Both the position numbers and the translations under genes were made by a program. 7,386 nt of DNA, taken from contig JBBITX010000057.1 of the NCBI GenBank assembly GCA_037440545.1, positions 1 through 7,386 on the forward strand, in the 5' to 3' direction. Positions 1 to 4,412 of this stretch are shown here, piece by piece (positions within the stretch are counted from its first letter, which is position 1; each line of letters opens with the position of its first letter). The notes below the pieces were generated by a model. That model did no database searches and had not been told where the DNA came from. It saw only the letters and a list, made by a program, of their open reading frames with translations. This DNA is from JAVZIQ01 sp037440545 (GTDB taxonomy: Archaea > Thermoproteota > Bathyarchaeia > Bathyarchaeales > Bathycorpusculaceae).

Positions 1-278
1 AACCTTAACCCTTTAAATTCAACTTTGGAAAAGTTTTCATCCCATGTATAATCAAAAGAAATGTTAAGGGCTTCTCCCAAACCTGCTCATCTCCACAAAA
101 GCCGTAACATTAAAAACTGAGGTTAAATTACTGGGAGACCCCCTCTTCAATAGGTCCAAAACTTGTTGGTGCAGGTGCGTCTGGTTTCTAAATTTGATTT
201 GAACCATGTAGTAAGCGCGGTAGCCTAAACGGTTTCCGATACTTAGGTAAATTGTATAATATAGTTTTGGTTACGTAC
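1..278 (-). pseudogene. Decayed DUF1616-family gene fragment (paralogue of the intact gene at 1283-1900)
   Basis: No open frame covers this stretch. Translating the minus strand piecewise gives blocks that align in order with the intact DUF1616 protein downstream. Bases 258-178 encode YLSIGNRLGYRAYYMVQIK followed by FRNQT (intact YLGVANHLGSCAYYMVKVK + FRNQT, 16 of 24 identical from the Y). Bases 175-143 encode PAPTSFGPIEE (intact PAPESFGPIEN). Bases 135-94 encode PSNLTSVF and on (intact PSSLEALY). Bases 68-3 encode ISFDYTWDENFSKV (intact FSFNYTWNENRSKV). The blocks lie in different frames, so at least four frame changes separate them. The similarity fades at about 278, where the promoter of the next gene begins, and the 3' end lies beyond the left edge. 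It is therefore a truncated, frameshifted duplicate, oriented like the intact copy. DUF1616 proteins are archaeal membrane proteins of unknown function. Confidence 0.85.
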
Positions 279-302
279 TCTTTAATTTTCATTTTTAGAC
301 CT

Positions 303-343
303 CGTAAACATTTATATGTATCGTTTACAAATAAATGTAAACG
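303..343 (+). promoter_or_regulatory. Promoter and probable operator of the toxin-antitoxin operon
   Basis: A TATA-like box TTTATATG (311-318) lies about 32 bases before the antitoxin ATG at 350, so the transcript would be leaderless or nearly so. Three copies of the hexamer GTAAAC surround it: 304-309 (direct), 323-328 (inverted, GTTTAC) and 337-342 (direct). Each is extended by a CG or G at its edge (CGTAAAC 303-309, CGTTTAC 322-328, GTAAACG 337-343). The last two form GTTTAC-N8-GTAAAC, an inverted repeat over the expected transcription start. The antitoxin has a ribbon-helix-helix-like N-terminus, so autorepression from these sites is the natural inference. Confidence 0.6.
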
Positions 344-349
344 ACGGCC

Positions 350-658
350 ATGACTGAAACAGTTTCAACCAGAATTCCAAAGGACATGGCTAAGGATCTG
401 AGAGAAATTGAAATGGAAGAGAAAGCTGACCGCGCCACGGTTATAAGAAAGCTCTTAGCAAAGGCTATAGCCGAATGGAAACTTGAAAAGGCTTTAAGGC
501 TATTTCGTGATGGAAAAGTAACCCTTTGGAAAGCTGCAGAAATAGCAGGCTTATCCCTCTGGGAAATGATAGAAATAATAGGAGAAAGAAAAATTCCGTT
601 CTCCTATACATATGAAGATTTCCGCGAAGATTTTGAAGCCGCCTTAGAGGAAAAATAA
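350..658 (+). CDS. UPF0175 family antitoxin
   Basis: A 102-residue protein. Residues 1-45 (TVSTRIPKDMAKDLREIEM, then DRATVIRKLL) look like a ribbon-helix-helix DNA-binding fold: a short strand followed by two helices. Residues about 48-95 carry the UPF0175 signature ALRLFRDGKVTLWKAAEIAG followed by LSLWEMIEII, a KIPFSY motif and an acidic tail. UPF0175 proteins are predicted antitoxins commonly paired with PIN-like toxins of the DUF3368 family, and such a gene follows two bases after this stop. The inferred role is to bind and neutralise the toxin and to repress the shared promoter. The ATG at 350 fits the TATA box at 311-318; no clear SD precedes it, as expected for a leaderless first gene. 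Confidence 0.88.
   Translation: MTETVSTRIPKDMAKDLREIEMEEKADRATVIRKLLAKAIAEWKLEKALRLFRDGKVTLWKAAEIAGLSLWEMIEIIGERKIPFSYTYEDFREDFEAALEEK
647..650 (+). promoter_or_regulatory. Shine-Dalgarno site for the toxin gene
   Basis: GAGG (within AGAGG) inside the last codons of the antitoxin gene lies 10 bases before the toxin ATG at 661. The second gene of the operon thus starts with an SD site whereas the first appears leaderless. This supports co-transcription and translational coupling. Confidence 0.5.
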
Positions 659-660
659 TA

Positions 661-1194
661 ATGCGGAAGCCGCTGATTTTCAACTTGTCTCCTTTAATTT
701 ACCTTGCAAAAGTTTCCTTATTAAACACGTTAAAAGAAGTCTCAGATGAAAAGTTCACCGTGGAAAAAGTGTTCAACGAAGTCGTCGAAGAAGGAAAAAA
801 GAAAGGCGCACCCGAAGCATCAATTTTAGAAAACCTTTTCAAAGAAGAAATAATTAAAGTTCGAAAACCAGACAACGATGAATACCTTAAATTTGTAAAG
901 AAACTATCTGCAGAGACAGAAAGGCAACCGCTACACGAGGCGGAAGCCGAAGTTCTCTGCTTGGCAAAACAGCTTAATGGAATAGCCATAGCCGATGACA
1001 AAGCCACAAGATCCGTCGCAAAACTTCTGAGAATAGAACTCCATGGAACAGGATACATTTTAGGCAGAATATATGCCATGGGCAAGATCCAAAAAGAAGA
1101 ATTGATGAAAAAGCTTAATGAAATGCGCCACATGGGATGGTACGTTTCAGCTGAAGACTACATAAAAATACTCGAGTACGTGAATAACCTTTAG
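661..1194 (+). CDS. DUF3368 / PIN-like ribonuclease toxin
   Basis: A 177-residue protein of the PIN-like DUF3368 family, normally the toxin partner of UPF0175. The N-terminal strand motif is IFNLSPLIYLAK (residues 6-17), where PIN nucleases typically have DxSPLI. A middle acidic motif is LHEAEAEVLCLAKQL (91-105; E93, E95, E97) and a C-terminal acidic pair is IADDKATRSVAK (110-121; D112, D113). The tail, with HGTGYILGRIYAMGKI and a GWYVS motif, is typical of DUF3368. PIN domains use clustered Asp/Glu residues to bind metal and cut RNA. The first acidic position here is Asn8, which could weaken catalysis or be a tolerated family variant. The gene starts 2 bases after the antitoxin stop and is followed by a T-rich terminator. 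Cytoplasmic. Confidence 0.85.
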   Translation: MRKPLIFNLSPLIYLAKVSLLNTLKEVSDEKFTVEKVFNEVVEEGKKKGAPEASILENLFKEEIIKVRKPDNDEYLKFVKKLSAETERQPLHEAEAEVLCLAKQLNGIAIADDKATRSVAKLLRIELHGTGYILGRIYAMGKIQKEELMKKLNEMRHMGWYVSAEDYIKILEYVNNL

Positions 1195-1213
1195 TTAACC
1201 TTTCCTCAACTAT

Positions 1214-1226
1214 TATTTTTCTTTTT
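1214..1226 (+). terminator. T-rich terminator after the toxin gene
   Basis: ATTTTTCTTTTT-type run about 20 bases after the toxin stop. Archaeal RNA polymerase typically terminates at such T-tracts without needing a hairpin. It lies in the 88-base gap between the convergent toxin and DUF1616 genes. Confidence 0.5.
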
Positions 1227-1282
1227 AGCAGATGCCAGAGGGCAGCGCCACCTATCTTATGAAAACATTGTGAAAGCAACAG

Positions 1283-1900
1283 TTAATCTGAAACAGTCAT
1301 GTTAAGCCTTAAACTGACAAAGCGTCCATGATACTGAAACCCATTCAAGCTTGAATTGTAAATCCACAGTTCAAAAAACAGAAAACCCGTAAACCCGCCA
1401 TTTTCCCTTTTCCAATCCAGCGTGTAGCCATCCATGCCTACCACAACTCCATTAAAACCTAACCCTTCCATGAAAACCTTCGATCGGTTTTCATTCCATG
1501 TGTAGTTAAAGGAGAAATTCACTTGCCTTTCCACAGTCTGCTCGTCGGCGGCGAAAACTGGAAAGCTGTAAAGTGCCTCTAGGCTGCTGGGTGCCCTATT
1601 CTCGATTGGGCCGAAGCTTTCCGGGGCTGGCTGAGTCTGGTTGCGGAACTTCACTTTAACCATGTAGTAGGCGCAGCTGCCGAGGTGGTTGGCAACGCCG
1701 AGGTAAACATTGTAGCTTTGGCCACAAGACATATTGAAGGGATAATTCTCCGCTTTATGATTAGCGTCTAATATCCAAAGTTCTGTGAAGAACTCGGTTC
1801 TGGGATAAACAAGAATCCTGCTGAGCAAGGGTGAAGCAACAAGAAGTGAAGCCACACCTACAACAGTCCAGTATAGAAGGCTGAACTCCCTAACATTCAA
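1283..1900 (-). CDS. DUF1616 family membrane protein, intact copy
   Basis: About 205 residues with one N-terminal membrane segment (LLYWTVVGVASLLVASPLL) followed by the DUF1616 region: TEFFTELWILD, AENYPFNMSCGQ, YLGVANHLG, AYYMVKVKFRNQT and FNYTWNEN. After the membrane segment there are several N-glycosylation sequons (NMS, NQT, NFS, NYT, NRS, NSS, NMT), so the bulk is probably outside the cell. Molecular function is unknown. The start chosen is TTG at 1900-1898. It is preceded at 1917-1906 by a GGGAGGAGAGGG tract about 10 bases upstream, and it overlaps the upstream TGA as TTGA. A longer form from a TTG at 1945 is possible but overlaps the previous gene by 49 bases and has no better ribosome site. 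Last gene of a minus-strand operon; a decayed paralogue lies at 1-278. Confidence 0.8.
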   Translation of the reverse strand: MNVREFSLLYWTVVGVASLLVASPLLSRILVYPRTEFFTELWILDANHKAENYPFNMSCGQSYNVYLGVANHLGSCAYYMVKVKFRNQTQPAPESFGPIENRAPSSLEALYSFPVFAADEQTVERQVNFSFNYTWNENRSKVFMEGLGFNGVVVGMDGYTLDWKRENGGFTGFLFFELWIYNSSLNGFQYHGRFVSLRLNMTVSD

Positions 1901-2379
1901 CCAGGCCCTCTCCTCCCATCCAGCCTTTTGTTTAAGAAAATCCAAAAGGCGAAGCCTCCCATGAGTATGGCTAAAGCTCCAAGCCCTGAATATACATAGT
2001 TAACAATGAAGTCTCTTTGTCTATCCGTTTCAGCTTTAAACCTCATGTTTTCAGCATTCTCTTCAAAACCTTCAAGCATGGATGAACAGTCACTTGCAAA
2101 TTTTAAGGCTAGTTCAAAGTTGCCCTTTCCATAGGCTAGTTTAGCCTCTGAAAGAAGCGTTCCGGCATCGTTTAGAACTCCTATCAGCGCAGTGATGTTG
2201 GCTCCAGCCTTTTCAGCTTTAGCTGCAGCCTCATAACATCTTAAAACTTTAGCTTCAGCCATTTCCACGGCTTTTTCCGCCTCATCCACATTTAGGCCTG
2301 AAACTGCAAATATATGGGCGGATAATGCCAAGAAAAGTGAAAGGCATAAAGCCAAATTTAAAATTTTAGTTTTAAACAT
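1897..2379 (-). CDS. Secreted helical protein with C-terminal membrane anchor, unknown function
   Basis: A 160-residue protein. Residues 1-28 form a signal peptide (positive MFKTK start, then a Leu/Ala-rich core ending near HIFAVSG). Residues about 30-125 are Ala/Glu/Lys-rich and nearly proline-free (DEAEKAVEMAEAKVLRCYEA, EAKLAYGKGNFELALKFASD), predicting a helical bundle or coiled coil outside the membrane. Residues about 129-150 are a membrane segment (YVYSGLGALAILMGGFAFWI), followed by a short basic tail NKRLDGRRG. This gives a type I topology. A GAGGG sits just upstream of the ATG. It starts 13 bases after an HTH_45 regulator gene and its stop overlaps the DUF1616 start, so the two envelope proteins are probably made together and may form a complex. 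No enzymatic motif is visible. Confidence 0.75.
   Translation of the reverse strand: MFKTKILNLALCLSLFLALSAHIFAVSGLNVDEAEKAVEMAEAKVLRCYEAAAKAEKAGANITALIGVLNDAGTLLSEAKLAYGKGNFELALKFASDCSSMLEGFEENAENMRFKAETDRQRDFIVNYVYSGLGALAILMGGFAFWIFLNKRLDGRRGPG
1906..1917 (-). promoter_or_regulatory. Strong Shine-Dalgarno tract deciding the DUF1616 start
   Basis: Read on the minus strand this is GGGAGGAGAGGG, inside the end of the upstream gene and about 5-10 bases before the TTG at 1900. It is one of the best SD matches in the window. It favours the start that gives a TTGA stop/start overlap with the preceding gene, i.e. coupled translation of the two membrane proteins. Confidence 0.6.
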
Positions 2380-2392
2380 TTTCCCTCAGCTT

Positions 2393-2728
2393 TTAGGGCC
2401 TTACCCTTTTACAGAACTCCTCTAGAACGCGTCTTTTAACGTCTAAGTTTTTTAGGGCACTTTCTAAACGTCTGTTCCTGTTATGATAATCCCTATACTG
2501 CTGAAGAAACTCTTTCCCCTTATCCGTTAGAATGTAGCATCCCCTTCTGTTTTCAAACTCTACAAGGTTCGCCTCTAAAACCCTTTTAAGATATTTTGTT
2601 AAAACCTCGTAGCTAAGGTTTGCCCCATACATTATCTGGGTTTTCTTAGCGCCATCATTGCCCTTAACAACCCGCAGTATGTCCGCTATAATGTCAAATC
2701 TGCGCCTATACTCTCCCAAAAGGTGCAC
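2393..2728 (-). CDS. HTH_45-type winged-helix regulator
   Basis: A 111-residue archaeal winged-helix DNA-binding protein. The family signature is clear: RRFDIIADILRVV (residues about 9-21), KTQIMYGANLSYEVLTKYLK (about 29-48, helix-turn-helix), then a wing GCYILTDKGKEFLQQYRDY (about 63-81). A charged helical tail follows. Such small proteins are usually transcription regulators. The start is GTG at 2728; a TTG nine bases later is an alternative, since a TTTAAAGG box (2749-2742) would make it leaderless. It is 30 bases after the preceding unknown gene and 13 bases before the secreted helical protein, so it probably controls this operon. It is a paralogue of the protein at 3745-4023, sharing the xxMYxxNLSYxxLxKYL core. 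Confidence 0.82.
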   Translation of the reverse strand: MHLLGEYRRRFDIIADILRVVKGNDGAKKTQIMYGANLSYEVLTKYLKRVLEANLVEFENRRGCYILTDKGKEFLQQYRDYHNRNRRLESALKNLDVKRRVLEEFCKRVRP

Positions 2729-2758
2729 ACTCAGAATTAAACCTTTAAACCTAATTTC

Positions 2759-3145
2759 CTAAAAATTGTGAAGCCAGCCCCTTCCACCCTTTTTCAACTG
2801 TTGCTTCTGCCTCTCACCTTCCAAGGGACTGCGCCTCTTAGCCGCCCTGTTTTTCTCCATGGCGAGAACAGCCCTTATAAACTTCCTCCACCCTCCAACA
2901 TTTGGGTCAACATAATAAACATGGCCTTTCGAAATCCAATACTCCAATATTTCTGAAAAACTGGGGGTTTTAGCATCTCTACTTGCAAATATAACTGAGC
3001 CTCTATCTACAAAGAGCATGTCGTAGTCTCTTACGGCTACTCCCTCAGCCCTAACCTTATCGTCGAACCTCTCCATCCACATAAGCCTCCACTCTGTTTT
3101 AAGCTTTCTCCGAAACTCCTCCATTTTTTCCCTATCAACCATCAT
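2759..3145 (-). CDS. Small charged cytoplasmic protein of unknown family
   Basis: A 128-residue protein that I do not recognise. It has no signal peptide or membrane segment. The N-terminus (about 1-33) is charged and probably helical, with MEEFRRKLKTEWRLMWMERF. The middle (about 40-95) looks globular: VRDYDMLFVDRGSVIFASRD, then SFSEILEYWISKGHVYYVDP and GGWRKFIRAVLAMEKNRA. The C-terminus (about 100-128) is Lys/Arg/Gln/Gly-rich and probably disordered, possibly nucleic-acid binding. The ATG-ATG start is supported because no other ATG, GTG or TTG occurs in frame between it and the upstream stop. It is the first gene of the minus-strand cluster that continues with the HTH_45 regulator 30 bases on. 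The plus-strand frame opposite it looks like a shadow. Confidence 0.65.
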   Translation of the reverse strand: MMVDREKMEEFRRKLKTEWRLMWMERFDDKVRAEGVAVRDYDMLFVDRGSVIFASRDAKTPSFSEILEYWISKGHVYYVDPNVGGWRKFIRAVLAMEKNRAAKRRSPLEGERQKQQLKKGGRGWLHNF

Positions 3146-3251
3146 GTCTAGCCGGTCCCCCCATGACTGGAGCGGACGAGAAAGGCCAAACCCTTGAAAT
3201 TTAGACCCTTACTCCTTTCCCCCCACGCTGAAAAGAATAGCTTCGAGGTTT

Positions 3252-3283
3252 CTTATAAATCCATATGAATGAAAAATATATAA
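3252..3283. promoter_or_regulatory. TATA-like boxes in a divergent intergenic region
   Basis: TTTATAAG read on the minus strand (3259-3252) could serve the 3145-1283 cluster with a leader of about 80-85 bases. AAATATATAAC on the plus strand (about 3274-3283) could serve a plus-strand transcript or be a second minus-strand box. The 240-base gap between the divergent starts at 3145 and 3386 has no gene. Its left half (3146-3240) is GC-richer than its right half. Confidence 0.4.
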
Positions 3284-3309
3284 CAATTGTCTAGAACAAA
3301 ATGCAATTT

Positions 3310-3326
3310 CCCCTATAAAAAAGGGG
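3310..3326. repeat. Short inverted repeat upstream of the 3386 gene
   Basis: CCCCT-ATAAAAA-AGGGG, a perfect 5-bp inverted repeat with a 7-base AT spacer, in an otherwise AT-rich promoter region 60 bases before the start at 3386. It could be an operator for a dimeric winged-helix protein or a small hairpin. No T-tract follows, which argues against a terminator. Confidence 0.45.
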
Positions 3327-3385
3327 CTTGTGAAATAGAAATCTGATTCTTTAACCTTAAAAACATATGGCTAATAATTAATAGT

Positions 3386-3748
3386 ATGCTAAGCGCAGCT
3401 GAAATACTTTCAGCCGTGGAGGAGGAAGGAAGGTACAAATTAGAAACCCTAGCCAAAAAGCTTCAAATCCCACCTAAACAGCTTGAAAGAATCCTTCAAG
3501 ACCTAAGCCGACACAACCTTCTAGAGTACGACCAGAAATGTGGAGAGGTGAAACTGGCCTCATGGCTTGCTGAAATAAACAGGGAAATGGAAAATCTGAA
3601 ACCAGCCGTGGGAACAATAATCCTGCCCAAAAACCAGAAAATAAACCTCCAAGACATAGTCATAGGAAACTTTACAGAACAAGACCTGGAACTAAACGTA
3701 AGGCTAAACGCGAAAATTAAGGAGATAGCCATATCAAAAATCAGTTAA
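3386..3748 (+). CDS. Winged-helix protein with an uncharacterised C-terminal domain
   Basis: A 120-residue protein. Residues about 4-60 form a winged helix: SAAEILSAVEEEGRYKLETL, then AKKLQIPPKQLERILQDLSR (helix-turn-helix) and HNLLEYD-GEVKLA (wing). Residues about 62-72 (WLAEINREMEN) look like a helical linker. Residues 75-120 form a strand-rich segment (VGTIILPKNQKINLQDIVIG, LELNVRLNAKIKEIAIS) that I cannot assign; it may dimerise or bind a ligand. It is probably a DNA-binding regulator in the cytoplasm. A CTTAAAAA box (about 3356-3363) lies 25-30 bases before the ATG, so the mRNA may be leaderless. It converges on the HTH_45 gene at 3745-4023; the two stop codons overlap within the four bases TTAA. 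Confidence 0.7.
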   Translation: MLSAAEILSAVEEEGRYKLETLAKKLQIPPKQLERILQDLSRHNLLEYDQKCGEVKLASWLAEINREMENLKPAVGTIILPKNQKINLQDIVIGNFTEQDLELNVRLNAKIKEIAISKIS

Positions 3749-4023
3749 TCACTTAAAGAATTTTTAACATCCCTCAACTTCTCTAATAAATCCCTACCCT
3801 TCTTAGTAATGCAATAAACAGCCGACCCGTCGCTTTCAAAAGACTTAGCCACCAAACCCCTATCCAAAGCCTCAGACAAATACTTCCTAAGAGTGGAATA
3901 ACTCAAATTCGTCCTATACATAAGACGGGTAAACTTAACACCCTTCAAACACTCACTTAAAACATCCATAAGAATCTGAAACTCACCCCTACGCACACGA
4001 GTGCGCCCCAAATCTAATCCCAT
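3745..4023 (-). CDS. HTH_45-type winged-helix regulator, second paralogue
   Basis: A 92-residue protein of the same archaeal winged-helix family as 2393-2728. Residues about 12-25 are GEFQILMDVLSECL. The helix-turn-helix is FTRLMYRTNLSYSTLRKYLS (about 31-50). The wing and last helix are AVYCITKKGRDLLEKLRDV (about 68-86). It is shorter than its paralogue and lacks the charged tail, so it is essentially a bare DNA-binding domain. The ATG at 4023 is supported by a TATA-like TTTACATA (minus strand, 4046-4039) about 20 bases upstream. A perfect inverted repeat directly before the ATG suggests autoregulation. It is convergent with the 3386-3748 gene. Its targets are unknown; the surface-protein gene starting 390 bases away in the divergent direction is a candidate. 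Confidence 0.82.
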   Translation of the reverse strand: MGLDLGRTRVRRGEFQILMDVLSECLKGVKFTRLMYRTNLSYSTLRKYLSEALDRGLVAKSFESDGSAVYCITKKGRDLLEKLRDVKNSLSD

Positions 4024-4040
4024 TACTTCGCAAATAAGTA
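4024..4040. promoter_or_regulatory. Inverted repeat immediately upstream of the HTH_45 start
   Basis: TACTT-CGCAAAT-AAGTA is a perfect 5-bp inverted repeat with a 7-base spacer, between the TATA-like box and the minus-strand ATG at 4023. A dimeric winged-helix protein bound here would block transcription initiation, so it is a candidate autoregulatory operator. The short arms mean chance cannot be excluded. Confidence 0.4.
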
Positions 4041-4403
4041 TGTAAATATTAACAGCCTAAGAGTAAATAAAACTTACGAAACAAAAACCTCCCCAAAACC
4101 GGAAAAAGGCAAAAATCCACCATAAAAATCCAACCCAAACCCTTTCCCCATAGCCCTAAAAGCGTCAAAGATTAAACAAAAATAATACACATTTTAAAAA
4201 TTTATGCCAAACGCTCAATAGAGGGCGGCTGCACGCAAAGGCACCAAAATAGAGATTGCCAATCCAGAAAGAATGCATCCTTAAAAGGATTTAAACAAGG
4301 ATCGGGCTGGGCGACAGCCGCTCAAGTCAAAGCGTGATGAAGTTTTGTAATATTTATTGTGGTTTCATAAATTTAAATAGGCTTGCTTATGTAGAGTGGT
4401 TTA
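4041..4403. other. Gene-free intergenic region with a structured GC-rich patch
   Basis: No credible coding region is seen. Bases about 4076-4180 are strongly A/C-rich on the plus strand (runs such as CCAACCCAAACCC) and look non-coding. From about 4221 to 4340 the GC content rises and pairing appears. GGCTG-GGCGA-CAGCC (4305-4319) is a hairpin. ATCCT-TAAA-AGGAT (4277-4290) is another. GCGGCTG (4225-4231) is complementary to CAGCCGC (4315-4321) and could close the whole element. A TTTAAAAATTTA stretch (about 4193-4204) lies 20-30 bases before the patch and a T-rich stretch follows at about 4342-4360, so a small RNA of about 120 bases is conceivable. It resembles no RNA family I know. Confidence 0.4.
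4369..4380 (+). promoter_or_regulatory. TATA box of the surface-protein gene
   Basis: AAATTTAAATAG lies about 35-40 bases before the ATG at 4413 and about 30 before the in-frame GTG at 4404. Transcription would begin near 4402-4406, giving a leader of about 10 bases or a leaderless GTG start. No standard SD is present between the box and the start. Confidence 0.5.
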
Positions 4404-4412
4404 GTGGTTAAA

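Noticed and set aside
699..1133. 144-codon minus-strand frame opposite the PIN-like toxin
   Set aside because: Ser/Phe-rich antisense shadow of a clearly recognised DUF3368 gene.
1233..1244. TGCC-AGAG-GGCA hairpin between the convergent toxin and DUF1616 genes
   Set aside because: Only a 4-bp stem without a T-tract on the minus strand; too weak to call a terminator.
2768..2956. 62-codon plus-strand frame opposite the unknown charged protein
   Set aside because: Lies wholly inside the minus-strand gene, has no promoter or SD and shows no family features; the minus-strand frame is longer and fits an operon.
4074..4151. 25-codon minus-strand frame starting MGKGFGLDFYGG
   Set aside because: Gly/Phe-rich product is explained by the A/C-rich plus strand; too short, with no supporting ribosome site or family.
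4334..4340. GTGATGA resembling the C box of a C/D guide RNA
   Set aside because: No CTGA D box occurs at a suitable distance downstream, so a C/D RNA is not supported.
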